Under the pieces are notes generated by a model, which saw nothing but the letters and a program-made list of their open reading frames with translations, was not told the origin of the DNA and searched no databases. Of a stretch of DNA of 64,000 nucleotides, positions 9,901 to 19,121 are shown piece after piece. Location: NCBI GenBank assembly GCA_949299115.1, contig CASFZH010000001.1, positions 30,361-94,360 on the forward strand, given 5' to 3'. Position numbers and translations under genes: made by a program. Origin of the DNA: an uncultured Helicobacter sp. (GTDB lineage: Bacteria > Campylobacterota > Campylobacteria > Campylobacterales > Helicobacteraceae). The stretch's first letter is position 1. The number at the start of each line of letters is the position of its first letter.

Positions 9901-10599
9901 TCATTCTAAGCTCCAATCCATAGGTTCTTTATTGAATCGTATGAGAGCCTCATTCGCTTTTTTAAATACACCGCTACCGACAAATCCTCTGGCAAGTGGG
10001 CTTGGGTGGGATGCAGTAATAATACAATGTTTATCGCTATTAATAAGACATGCTTTCTTTTTAGCAAAGTTTCCCCATAATAAAAAGACAATGCCATGTA
10101 GCTCATTCGATATTTTTGAAATCACAGCATCACTAAATTGCTCCCAACCAAAATCTTTATGCGAACTCGCACAATTTTTCTTTACGCTTAAGATAGAATT
10201 AAGTAATAATATTCCACGTTTTGCCCATGCTGTTAAATCTCCATGGCTTGGCATTTTTATACCTAAGCTTTGTTCAATCTCTTTATAAATATTATGCAAA
10301 CTTGGTGGAATTGGAATCCCTCTTGGAACACTAAAGCTTAATCCCATTGCTTGAGGTATTTCTACATTATTGACCATAAAGCTTCCATGATACGGATCTT
10401 GCCCTAAGATGACAACTTTAATACTTCGCAATGGTGTAAGATTAAAGGCATTAAAAATCAAATGGTTTGGAGGAAAAATGGACTGACCCTGTGTTAAAGC
10501 ATGTTTGTAATGCTGTATTATTGCCATAAAATACGGTTTTTCAAATTCATCTTCTAAAAATTGCACCCATTCTTTGTTAAGAGTTTTTGGAGCTGGCAC
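9901..10599 (-). CDS. ung: Uracil-DNA glycosylase (family 1)
   Basis: Removes uracil from DNA, starting base-excision repair. The catalytic GQDPYHG water-activating motif is near residue 68 and the HPSPLARG leucine-loop motif near 206, as in UDG family 1. I place the start at GTG 10599 because AGGGG lies seven bases upstream. A TTG at 10626 would add nine residues and overlap the upstream lipoprotein gene by 14 bases, but has no ribosome binding site. Translational coupling to the lipoprotein gene is likely either way. coaE follows at 27 bases. Identification is firm; the start is not. Confidence 0.95.
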   Translation of the reverse strand: MPAPKTLNKEWVQFLEDEFEKPYFMAIIQHYKHALTQGQSIFPPNHLIFNAFNLTPLRSIKVVILGQDPYHGSFMVNNVEIPQAMGLSFSVPRGIPIPPSLHNIYKEIEQSLGIKMPSHGDLTAWAKRGILLLNSILSVKKNCASSHKDFGWEQFSDAVISKISNELHGIVFLLWGNFAKKKACLINSDKHCIITASHPSPLARGFVGSGVFKKANEALIRFNKEPMDWSLE

Positions 10600-10612
10600 T
10601 TTGATGCCCCTG

Positions 10613-11254
10613 CTAATGTTCGGCAAGTGAACTATGATAGATATATTGCACTGGTCTTCGAAACTCCATTCTTGTTATCGTATCATTTAACAAAGTGGTT
10701 AGAACTCGTAAGTCTGAATAGATACCGCTTTCAACAGTAGCACTTCCTGCAACATATAAGATTCTTGTCCTCTTATAAATATCATACCAATCAAATGTAA
10801 CCTTATAAGCATCTCGAATAGTGCGTTTTACATTTTGTTGCGATGCCTCACTATTGCGTGTGTCTATGCTGCACGAAGGTACGCCATTGATAACATTACA
10901 CACTCCAGTTGCATTAAATGTATATTGGTAGTTACTTGATGGATCGAGTCTTTCTTTTGTTACTTTTACATAGATGACGTTACGCACAAAAGATTGTTCA
11001 ATCTGTCCTTGTAAATAAATATTATTGAATCCACGTTTTTTAAATGCCTCGAGAGCTTGTCCAGCATAATATTTTGATGATAAATCCCATGGGTCTGAAA
11101 TGATAATAGTTGGAGCATTGGTATCAAAATCATAGGTTGGTAGCACTGTGGAATAGTATTCTGCTTTCATATTGCCATTTGAAGCACAAGCCATAAAGAA
11201 GTAAGGCACACATAATAATATAACACTACTCACAAATGAAAAAAATTTTGTCAT
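10613..11254 (-). CDS. Putative lipoprotein, family not recognised
   Basis: A 213-residue exported protein. The N-terminus has Lys3, a hydrophobic core and a lipobox-like FFMAC with Cys22, followed by ASN, which fits an outer-membrane lipoprotein although the -3 residue is Phe rather than Leu. The mature part (about 190 residues) is rich in Tyr, Thr and Asn, with a YAGQALEAFKKRGF helix and beta-type segments; it resembles DUF4136-like lipoproteins only loosely. Start ATG with AAGGA upstream. First gene of the run with ung and coaE. No function can be assigned. Confidence 0.75.
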   Translation of the reverse strand: MTKFFSFVSSVILLCVPYFFMACASNGNMKAEYYSTVLPTYDFDTNAPTIIISDPWDLSSKYYAGQALEAFKKRGFNNIYLQGQIEQSFVRNVIYVKVTKERLDPSSNYQYTFNATGVCNVINGVPSCSIDTRNSEASQQNVKRTIRDAYKVTFDWYDIYKRTRILYVAGSATVESGIYSDLRVLTTLLNDTITRMEFRRPVQYIYHSSLAEH

Positions 11255-11487
11255 TTACTTTCCTTAAAAAGATACTCGAAACAAAACACTTGCCAATCTA
11301 CCTAAAGCATTGTTATTTAGATTCTTAAAGCAAAAAAAATTCCTCTATAAATTATAACATAAAAATTAAAAATATTATGATTGCCTCCATTTACATTACC
11401 TACCCTTCAATAATGAAAACGTAATAAGCCAAACATTATGATATAATGTAGTCGTGAATAACTTCTTGTTGTAAAATAAGGAATATT

Positions 11488-12690
11488 ATGGAATCAACAC
11501 CACAACACAACAATAAACTTGAGAAAAAAGTGCATACACTCACACATCGCCCATTATTTATGTTTGCCCTCTTTTCTAGTGCCTCCATGACAGTGCTTGG
11601 TGGTACTGTTGTGGCGACTTCTATACCTGCTATTGAACACCATTTTATATATATCCCACATATCGATGTACTATCAAAATTAATCTTAACGATACCTGCT
11701 TTATTTGTGATGATATTTTCACCCATTAGTGGAATCTTACTTGATAAATTTGGACGAATAAAATTTCTGATTCCTGCTATGTTTTTATGGAGCATAGGAG
11801 GCACGTTGGCAATAGCATGGGACAACATCTATTGGATTCTATTTACAAGAGTGATATTTGGCATTGCCACAGCTTTTGTTATGACATCAGCTAGTGCATT
11901 AATTGCTGATTATTACACAGGTGAAGATAGACAAATGGCTTTAGGATTACAAGGTTTTGCAACAGCATGTGGAAGTGCAATATTTATGTGTTTTGGAGGG
12001 GTTTTAGCAATGTATGATTGGCACTATTCCTTTTATGTGTATTCCGGAGGAATAATTTTGGCTTTTTTGGCTATCTTTACTCTCTTTGAGCCACGTCATA
12101 TAAAAAAACAGAATCTTTCTACACAAACCAAACAAGCATTTAGCATCACCCCCTTTTTACCTACGTATTTTTTTGCTTTTATGACAATGGTTGCTTATTA
12201 TACTTCGCCAACACAAATTCCACATTTTTTGACTCATAATCTTGGTGAAAACACTGTGTTTGTGGGCATATCTATTTCGGCTTCAGCTTTAGCCTATGGC
12301 TTTGCTTCTCTTTTGTATCCTAAAATCCGCAAATTGTTAAGTATTAAGGCAATTTATGTTATCGGTTTTATATTGATGAGTGGAGGATTTTTACTCATTT
12401 TCTATTTGCATAATATTTTTTCCGTATCATTAGGCTTACTTTTTGTGGGGAGTGGTGGTGGTATGATTATTGTCAACAATTCATCGTGCATTTTAGCAAA
12501 AGTAGCTAAAGAACACATCGCAAAAGCTATGGGAATCTTGAGTTCGGTATCTTTCTTTGCACAATTTATTTCACCCATTCTCTCACAACCATTTGTCCGA
12601 TATTACGGTATAGTGAATCTATTTGGTATCGTAGCATGTCTACTTTTTGCTATGTCTTTATTTGCTCTAGTACAGTCTCGTTATAATTAA
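11488..12690 (+). CDS. Major facilitator superfamily transporter (drug-efflux type)
   Basis: A 400-residue inner-membrane protein with about 12 transmembrane segments. The loop after helix 2 reads GILLDKFGRIKF, the MFS signature-A pattern, and VIFGIATAFVMTSASALIADYY resembles motif B/C of 12- or 14-helix proton-driven efflux pumps. Residues 1-20 form a cytosolic tail. Start ATG with AAGGA. It is alone and divergent from the lipoprotein-ung-coaE run. Substrate unknown; the sequence fits the Bcr/CflA or DHA1 groups best. Confidence 0.85.
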   Translation: MESTPQHNNKLEKKVHTLTHRPLFMFALFSSASMTVLGGTVVATSIPAIEHHFIYIPHIDVLSKLILTIPALFVMIFSPISGILLDKFGRIKFLIPAMFLWSIGGTLAIAWDNIYWILFTRVIFGIATAFVMTSASALIADYYTGEDRQMALGLQGFATACGSAIFMCFGGVLAMYDWHYSFYVYSGGIILAFLAIFTLFEPRHIKKQNLSTQTKQAFSITPFLPTYFFAFMTMVAYYTSPTQIPHFLTHNLGENTVFVGISISASALAYGFASLLYPKIRKLLSIKAIYVIGFILMSGGFLLIFYLHNIFSVSLGLLFVGSGGGMIIVNNSSCILAKVAKEHIAKAMGILSSVSFFAQFISPILSQPFVRYYGIVNLFGIVACLLFAMSLFALVQSRYN

Positions 12691-12774
12691 TACTATGTAA
12701 AAACAGTAAAAATATAACTTATTTTTGCTGTTTTTATATTACAATTCGGAATATTTTTTAAGAAAGGATTAATT

Positions 12775-13065
12775 ATGAAAAAATTGTGTATATCCGTAAT
12801 GGCAATAGGGCTAATAAGTAGTGCTGCTTTTTGTGCAGAAACACTTGACGATGCTAATAAGGCATATAATGAGCAAAATTATGTAAAAGCTATAGAAATA
12901 TACAAAACTCTCTGTGAAGCAAAAGAAGCCAAAGCATGTTCAAGCTTAGGCTATATGTACCGTAATGCAAAAGGGGTAAGCGAAAATGCAACTTTAGCAC
13001 AAGAATATTATAAAAAAGCATGTGATGCTGGTGATAAAGAAGCTTGTTCAAATGCAAATTGGTAG
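12775..13065 (+). CDS. Small secreted Sel1-repeat protein
   Basis: A 96-residue protein with a signal peptide (MKKLCISVMAIGLISSAAFC, likely cut near AFC-AE). The mature part holds one degenerate and one full Sel1-like repeat with paired cysteines (C-x7-C spacing: LCEAKEAKACSSLGYMY and ACDAGDKEACS). These are the hallmarks of the Helicobacter cysteine-rich proteins (Hcp), which act in the periplasm or outside the cell. Most Hcp proteins have four or more repeats, so this is a minimal version. Start ATG with AAGGA. It may be intact or a shortened survivor; the long gene-free stretch behind it leaves both open. Confidence 0.8.
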   Translation: MKKLCISVMAIGLISSAAFCAETLDDANKAYNEQNYVKAIEIYKTLCEAKEAKACSSLGYMYRNAKGVSENATLAQEYYKKACDAGDKEACSNANW

Positions 13066-14291
13066 TTAAAGTAGAATACTATAAAGTCAAAACATACTTA
13101 TTTGAGCATTGTGTTGACAAGCAATTATCATTACAACGTTATCTAATTCTCATTACTGTTGCTATATTTTACATTTGTATGGTCATGATTCTATCACAAC
13201 CTTTGTGGTACTTCTTTGGTTTTTATCCCATTGCCCATAGTCTTATGTAATATCATAGCCCCAACCTTACTAATTTCTCTATGTTCTATAAAATTAATTT
13301 AAATTTACTCTAATTATTGTCTTTACTATCTGTTGACAACCTAAATCCTATCTCTTACATACCACTCACTATCTGCATAGTAGTTTGACATATTTCATTG
13401 CTCCACTTCCATTTTCACTACGCACCCTATATTAGTCTTGTATTATTGCAATATGTTTATGAATCACAGAAATCATTATCTATAAATATTTCAAGATTAA
13501 TAATATTTTGTGCATTATGTTTGTTGCTATTGCTTATCATAATGCTCTATGATATTAAGAATATAAGTCTCTCTTTATATTCAATAATGAAATATTATCT
13601 TCTCCTTTTATGACTTTAGATTCTGCAATGAATTCTTTTGGATTACTAAGATTCCAAGGATTAAATCTAAGGCTTTTATGTTTTTTTACCTCTTCCACTC
13701 CAGCATCAATCATTCTTTAATGACTTATTATCGCTAGAGTATTGTATAATCTCATTTGTTCCGCTATAAAACTATACACTGCACCACATGTGAACTCCAA
13801 TATGAAAATTAATGCCATCATGTTTTATTCTAGCTAAGAAGTAAGCATTCATGTCTGCACTAATTCTTTTTATTAGCTATCACAACAATAGTCATAATTG
13901 TTAACTACATATCAGATATTTTGCAAATAGCATACTTTGCATAAATATTACATTTTCCTTAATTAATGCAAAATACTGGAATCTCTTTTTCTTAGTTTAA
14001 CAGAAGTAAATTAGTAGTTTGTGATTATTAAGGTGCATTTGATTCATAAACATTACTTTGTAAAGCATAGATTCTCTGTTATTCAACCGCAATAATCCAA
14101 ATAAACAGAGAATCTTACACAAAACTTCAAAACCTTTATATTTTGTATTTAAACAAATATAAAGTTATGTTTATTTGTATCAAACATCCGTAGCTATGCA
14201 AAATTATCTTATCTTAATATAATCTAACAGAATCGTATGTATATTATTTAGAATCCCAAAGTTAAGATTCAAACAACAAGTAGTACAATTT
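13066..14291. other. Gene-poor region, possible decay
   Basis: About 1.2 kb between the small Sel1 gene and aroQ. Plus-strand frames at 13044-13250 and 13398-13613 are hydrophobic, lack ribosome binding sites and look like composition artefacts. One minus-strand frame (13555-13713) looks more protein-like and is listed separately. Confidence 0.45.
13555..13713 (-). CDS. Possible 52-residue small ORF or gene remnant
   Basis: A minus-strand frame of 53 codons with an AAAGA-type site just before its ATG. The product has balanced, protein-like composition: EEVKKHKSLRFNPWNL, then SNPKEFIAESKVIKGEDN. That is unlike the Phe/Ile/Leu/Tyr-only products of random AT-rich frames. I do not recognise it. 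It may be a real small gene or the exposed end of a decayed larger one. Confidence 0.3.
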   Translation of the reverse strand: MIDAGVEEVKKHKSLRFNPWNLSNPKEFIAESKVIKGEDNISLLNIKRDLYS

Positions 14292-14786
14292 TTAACCTTG
14301 TTGTGTTTGTTGCTGCTGTTTTAGCATTTTTATTTCACCAACAACATTCAAAATTGCAATTAACGCCAAATGATAACTTAATGGACCAAACCCGGATATA
14401 ATCCCAACACTTACTGCCCCAGTAATACTTACACGTCTCTCAGGTTCTCGTGCATGGATATTGCTTAAATGCACTTCAATCACTGGTACACCAGAAGCAA
14501 CAATGGCATCTGCAAGTGAAATAGATGAATGTGAAAGTCCTCCGGGATTCATAATGATTCCCTCATAATCTCCACCTACACATTCTTGTAGCTTATCTAT
14601 AATTTCCCCTTCAAAATTGCTTTGAAAAAACTCTAATTCCAAATTTTCCCCATTTGGACCTTTTTGTTGTGCAGCAAAGGCTTTCATATTATTGTGAATT
14701 TGTTCTAAAGTCATTGTGCCATACAATCTAGGATCCCTATGTCCAAGCATATTAAGATTTGGACCTTGAATTACTAAAATTTTCAT
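14292..14786 (-). CDS. aroQ: 3-dehydroquinate dehydratase, type II
   Basis: A 164-residue dodecameric enzyme of the shikimate pathway that dehydrates 3-dehydroquinate. N-terminal ILVIQGPNLNMLGHRDPRLYG includes the catalytic lid Arg and Tyr; NPGGLSHSSISL and EVHLSNIHAREPERR give the catalytic His and substrate-binding residues. The C-terminus ends in a Gln-rich tail (LKQQQQTQQG), common in Helicobacter AroQ. Start ATG follows GGAAGGAAA. Divergent from pepD. Identification is firm. Confidence 0.96.
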   Translation of the reverse strand: MKILVIQGPNLNMLGHRDPRLYGTMTLEQIHNNMKAFAAQQKGPNGENLELEFFQSNFEGEIIDKLQECVGGDYEGIIMNPGGLSHSSISLADAIVASGVPVIEVHLSNIHAREPERRVSITGAVSVGIISGFGPLSYHLALIAILNVVGEIKMLKQQQQTQQG

Positions 14787-14933
14787 TTTCCTTCCTCAAA
14801 AATTAAAATAGATTTTGGATTTTATCTAAAAAATACGATACTTTCAAGAAAAGAAACAAGATTTATTAAAAACGTAAGAATAGTAGATATAATTAAAAAT
14901 ACTTAATTCTACAATTCTAAGGAATATAGAGCA

Positions 14934-16475
14934 ATGTCAAGCAATCCCACACAAGAAGTATTAGAAATATTTTACCAATTAACGACAATTCCGCATGGAA
15001 GTAAAGATACAAAACAGATGTTAGCATTTTTACAAGGATTTGCTAAAGCACATAATTATGATGTTGAAATTGACACAATGAATAATCTCATGGCTTTTAA
15101 AAAATCTGAAATTCCACAAGTTTGCTATCAAAGTCATTATGATATGGTATGTGTTGGTGTTGCTGCTCAAAATCTCCCTCTTAAACTCATACACAATAAG
15201 AAAGAATATAATAACATTACACAAACATGGCTAAAAGCACAAAATTCTAGTCTCGGTGCAGATAATGGCATGGGTATGGCTATTATGATGTACTTTATGA
15301 AAAAGCAAGTTAATGCTGAGTTTCTTTTTACAAATGATGAAGAAATTGGTATGATTGGAGCAAAAAATCTAAATATTCCCATTAAATCAAAAATTTTGAT
15401 TAATTTAGATTCTGAAGTATTGGGTGAAATTACTGTAGGTTGTGCAGGTGGATTCGATGTAACATATCGCACAGAATTTAACATTCAAAAAGTTCCCCCA
15501 AACTGGCATTATTATATTTTACAATCACGCAATTTTGCAGGTGGACATAGTGGACTAGACATCAACAATCCAGCCCCAAATTATCAAAATGCAATCTTAG
15601 AAAGTACAAAATTTTTGTTTAATACTGCTAAAAATTATAAAGAATCTCATATAATTTTGATTAATTGGCAAGGCGGTGAAAAACGTAATTCCATACCGCT
15701 ACATTCAAAATTAATCTTTGCAAGTCAAGAGAAGCTTACTTTTGAGGCTAATGACTTTTTTACAATTACAGAACTCAAAGAAAGAAATAATGATTTGCTC
15801 GATCATACCAATGAAATCTTTTTAAAAACCCCAATGGGCATAGATTTTCGTATTTTACACGATTACCTCATTACTATTCCAATTGGTGTATTAGATAGCG
15901 AAAAAGACTTGGTATTAAACTCTCTTAGTTTATCACATATTTCTTTTGGTAATGGTATTTTATCGTTAGCATTTATGGGAAGAGCAAATATAAAAAGTCT
16001 CTTAGATTCTAACTTAGAGAATCTTAAAACCTGTCTTTCACAACCTATTAGTATGCAAAAATCAAATAGTACAGAGATTACAGTGAGTGAATATTACCCA
16101 CCTTGGGAAAGACAAGGAGACTATGATTCTCTAATACAGCATTTACAGGCTAATAATGCAGAATCAGAAGAAATTAAAACATTAGCATACTACGATGATA
16201 GTCAATCTAATTTCCAACGCACCCTAGCTTTAATGTATCAAAGCATATACCAATCAGTTGCAGCTTATAACATTCAACCAAGCATTGTTGAGCTACATGC
16301 TGGACTTGAATGTGGTATATTACTGAAAAGATTTAAGGATATGGGATTAGATAATATCGTGGCATTGAGTATTGGTCCCTCAATCAATGCTCCACATTCC
16401 ATCAATGAAAGTGTTTGGGTTGAAAGTGCTGGATTAATAATTGAGATTCTAGAAAGCTTTATGGCAAAAATATGA
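14934..16475 (+). CDS. pepD: Aminoacyl-histidine dipeptidase (M20 peptidase, PepD-like)
   Basis: A 513-residue cytosolic zinc dipeptidase of family M20C, which hydrolyses Xaa-His and other dipeptides. Metal ligands and catalytic residues are visible: H68 and D70 in QSHYDMV, D110 in GADNGMG, the E136-E137 pair in NDEEIG, and AGGHSG in the lid-domain region. Length matches PepD of enteric bacteria (about 485). Start ATG with TAAGGA ten bases upstream. Its stop overlaps the next gene's ATG by four bases (ATGA), so the two are translationally coupled. Confidence 0.9.
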   Translation: MSSNPTQEVLEIFYQLTTIPHGSKDTKQMLAFLQGFAKAHNYDVEIDTMNNLMAFKKSEIPQVCYQSHYDMVCVGVAAQNLPLKLIHNKKEYNNITQTWLKAQNSSLGADNGMGMAIMMYFMKKQVNAEFLFTNDEEIGMIGAKNLNIPIKSKILINLDSEVLGEITVGCAGGFDVTYRTEFNIQKVPPNWHYYILQSRNFAGGHSGLDINNPAPNYQNAILESTKFLFNTAKNYKESHIILINWQGGEKRNSIPLHSKLIFASQEKLTFEANDFFTITELKERNNDLLDHTNEIFLKTPMGIDFRILHDYLITIPIGVLDSEKDLVLNSLSLSHISFGNGILSLAFMGRANIKSLLDSNLENLKTCLSQPISMQKSNSTEITVSEYYPPWERQGDYDSLIQHLQANNAESEEIKTLAYYDDSQSNFQRTLALMYQSIYQSVAAYNIQPSIVELHAGLECGILLKRFKDMGLDNIVALSIGPSINAPHSINESVWVESAGLIIEILESFMAKI

Positions 16476-18073
16476 CTAAGATTTTAGATTCTCTTATGAT
16501 TGTAAATTCTGTCATATATTATATAAGTATAGGATTATTTTGCATCTTAATCATTTTTATCTTTAGTGCCTGTTCCCCGCTAACTTCGATTAACCATGAA
16601 GTACGCACTAGCTACAAACCACATTACAACATATTTCAAAGTTTTATAGCACAACCATATCAAGAAGAGCTAAAAATGGGAAAAGATGGGGGACTCATCA
16701 TTGCCGATGGCACAAGTGCACTCTTACATCGTTTAGCTTTTGTCCAAATGGCACAAAAAAGCATTGATATACAAACGTATATCTTTAAAAATGAATTTAC
16801 TTCATTTCTTTTAACACATGAACTTTTAGAAGCTGCAAATCGTGGTGTTCGCATTAGAATCTTAATTGATGATAATGGAATCTCATCGGATTTCTATGAT
16901 ATTATGCTACTTGATAATCATGAAAACATTGAAGTCAGAATCTTTAATCCATATTTTTTTCGTTTTGGCATATTTCGTGCATTTGAAGCAATGTTTGATT
17001 TCAGTCGTATTAATAAAAGAATGCATAATAAGCTCTTTATATTTGATGAAACTGCTTTAATCGTTGGTGGACGCAACATAGCTGATGAATATTTTGATAA
17101 CGCAAATATAAATTTTACAGATACAGATTTATTATTTATTGGAAATATTGCTAAAGACGCAAAACACAATTTTGAAGAATTTTGGAATTATAAGCGTAGC
17201 ATTCCTGTAAATTTATTCCCAAGCAAAAGAAAAATGAAGAAATATGATAAAAAAGCACAAGTGCAAGAACATGTCAAACAATATAATATTAAATCACAAG
17301 AATGGCAAGAATATTTGCATGATGTGTCAACTTTTAAAACAAAATATCTGAATAAAGGTTTTAATATTGCGTGGGGAGAAGGAGTTTTTTTAGCAGATTT
17401 ACCACAAAAGGTAGATAAAGGTGATACACCGCTTATTACCCCTATTCTCGATACATTATTATACAATCTTAATCATGCACAGAAATCTATTATAATTTCC
17501 TCATCATATCTTGTTCCCGGAGATGCTACAATGGATATGTGGCAGGAATTTATAAATAGAGGAATAAACATAGAAATCCTTACAAATTCTCTTGCTTCTA
17601 TTGATGTAGTTCCGGTGTATTCGCATTGGGAAGCATATCGCGATAAACTTGTATTAATGGGAATCCATGTCTATGAATATCCTAATTTAGAATCAAAAAA
17701 AGCAAGACTACAAGATAAAGTAAAAATTCTACATTCAACAAAAGGTAAGGTTAGCCTACATTCAAAAAGTATGATTATTGATGATAAAATTGTGGCAGTT
17801 GGGAGCTTTAATCTCGATTATCGTTCAGCTATGCTTAACACAGAAAGCATCGTTTTTTTTAAAAGCCCAGAGCTTGCCAAAGAATTAAGACAAATCACAG
17901 AATCACAAATGCAAGATTCCTATAAAATCGCATGTGATTCTCACACAAAAGCATGTCACTGGGAACTTAACGATGATGGAAAAATCCATATTTTTTATAA
18001 ACCACCAAATACAAGTTTATGGTTGCGGTTTTATAAAACAATGGCAAAAATCATGCCAGAAAAACTATTATAA
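16472..18073 (+). CDS. Phospholipase D-family protein, ClsC-type cardiolipin synthase candidate
   Basis: A 533-residue protein with an N-terminal hydrophobic segment ending in IFSACSP (Cys34), which may be a lipobox or simply a membrane anchor. Two HKD motifs are complete: H185-x-K187-x4-D192 (HNKLFIFD) and H430-x-K432-x4-D437 (HSKSMIID), the pair needed for phosphatidyl transfer. The layout, with an early YIFKNEFTS block and a late FNLDYRSAMLNTE block, resembles the YmdC/ClsC group that makes cardiolipin. It overlaps pepD by four bases. Substrate is inferred, not shown. Confidence 0.82.
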   Translation: MTKILDSLMIVNSVIYYISIGLFCILIIFIFSACSPLTSINHEVRTSYKPHYNIFQSFIAQPYQEELKMGKDGGLIIADGTSALLHRLAFVQMAQKSIDIQTYIFKNEFTSFLLTHELLEAANRGVRIRILIDDNGISSDFYDIMLLDNHENIEVRIFNPYFFRFGIFRAFEAMFDFSRINKRMHNKLFIFDETALIVGGRNIADEYFDNANINFTDTDLLFIGNIAKDAKHNFEEFWNYKRSIPVNLFPSKRKMKKYDKKAQVQEHVKQYNIKSQEWQEYLHDVSTFKTKYLNKGFNIAWGEGVFLADLPQKVDKGDTPLITPILDTLLYNLNHAQKSIIISSSYLVPGDATMDMWQEFINRGINIEILTNSLASIDVVPVYSHWEAYRDKLVLMGIHVYEYPNLESKKARLQDKVKILHSTKGKVSLHSKSMIIDDKIVAVGSFNLDYRSAMLNTESIVFFKSPELAKELRQITESQMQDSYKIACDSHTKACHWELNDDGKIHIFYKPPNTSLWLRFYKTMAKIMPEKLL

Positions 18074-18146
18074 AAAACTTTATAATACGATAAGAGCTAA
18101 TGCCTATTTAGTATTGATAATGTCAGAGGCTAAGAATTACCTGTTC

Positions 18147-18509
18147 TTAATGTATAAGATTAGAATCATAAATTTCAAATCGGATATAGGTTTTACGTGG
18201 ATGAAAAAACATTTGTATATCTTGTATTTCTTTGGTTTGTGGCGATTCTAATACAATAGCATGATAAAGCGACGTTATTCCAATATTTTGGCATTCATAA
18301 AGCCAGTTGGCACCATTTCTACTGCATTCTTTATAAAAAAGAAAAGGTTGTATCGTGTTTTGCATAGTATTTGCTGACGAGGAATACAATGTTTGCTTAA
18401 CATGCGAATCGGTAATGCCAATACTTGTAAAATATCCAATGGGCGTATAACAGCCAGATAAAAACATGCAATACAACATGCTACAAAATAACATTATTTT
18501 AGTGTTCAT
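18147..18509 (-). CDS. Small putative lipoprotein
   Basis: A 120-residue protein with a clear type II signal: MNTKIMLFCSMLYCMFLSGC, lipobox LSGC with Cys20. The mature 100 residues contain two further cysteines (ECSRNGANWLYEC) that may pair in the periplasm. I do not recognise the family. It overlaps the end of the upstream lipoprotein gene by 11 bases and is probably co-expressed with it. It runs towards the end of the phospholipase D gene. Confidence 0.65.
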   Translation of the reverse strand: MNTKIMLFCSMLYCMFLSGCYTPIGYFTSIGITDSHVKQTLYSSSANTMQNTIQPFLFYKECSRNGANWLYECQNIGITSLYHAIVLESPQTKEIQDIQMFFHPRKTYIRFEIYDSNLIH

Positions 18510-18879
18510 CTATTTTACCCAATACTAAACATTTTTTTTGCCAAATATAGGCAATATTCCAACCATACTGCCATATACCGACATTGTGAAATATTGATGT
18601 ACCACTTCGTTTTTGAGCCTGTTGCAGTAATTTTTCTAATGTTAGAATCTCATATTCTTTATAGCGGTTAAACATGCTATGTGCATAACAAATTCTTGCG
18701 ATTTCATATTTAGGTTTTTTATGTAATGGCTTATGAGAAGGGATAACATGATTAATACGCCCTAAACTAATCAATGCTATATCACAGCCAGTAAGGCTGA
18801 CTACAAATATGATGATACATATATGAGGCAGCAATCGGTACTTATACCTAATCCAAATTATTGTACAAATTAATTCCAT
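18499..18879 (-). CDS. Small putative lipoprotein, first of a pair
   Basis: A 126-residue protein from ATG 18879. A TTG ten codons earlier (18909) is also open; neither has a good ribosome binding site. After a basic N-terminus, a hydrophobic helix ends in VSLTGC, a good lipobox. The mature part is basic and rich in Tyr and Trp (WQYGWNIAYIWQKKC). No family recognised. The 11-base overlap with the following lipoprotein gene and their shared signal type suggest a matched pair acting in the same membrane. Confidence 0.55.
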   Translation of the reverse strand: MELICTIIWIRYKYRLLPHICIIIFVVSLTGCDIALISLGRINHVIPSHKPLHKKPKYEIARICYAHSMFNRYKEYEILTLEKLLQQAQKRSGTSIFHNVGIWQYGWNIAYIWQKKCLVLGKIDEH

Positions 18880-19121
18880 AAATATATTATAGCTAGAGAA
18901 TTCAAGCAAACAGAATCATTTCTAAAATCTATATCTAAAAATTATATTACATATAAATATATTTTTCAAATTATATACACGAATCAACATAGCATAGTAC
19001 TATTTTTTATAGTAAAAAAAGTATAAAAATATATTATTTTTTAATATAATTCCACTTTAATAATTCAAACCTATTGGCTTAGAATTATTACCTCAATATT
19101 TCAAGCTTGAAAGGAGCAAAA

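Noticed and set aside
13044..13613. Two hydrophobic plus-strand frames after the small Sel1 gene
   Set aside because: No ribosome binding sites; the Phe, Leu, Ile and Tyr-dominated composition is expected of random AT-rich DNA.
19107..19121. TTG start for aspA
   Set aside because: It overlaps the AAAGGAG ribosome binding site that serves ATG 19122.
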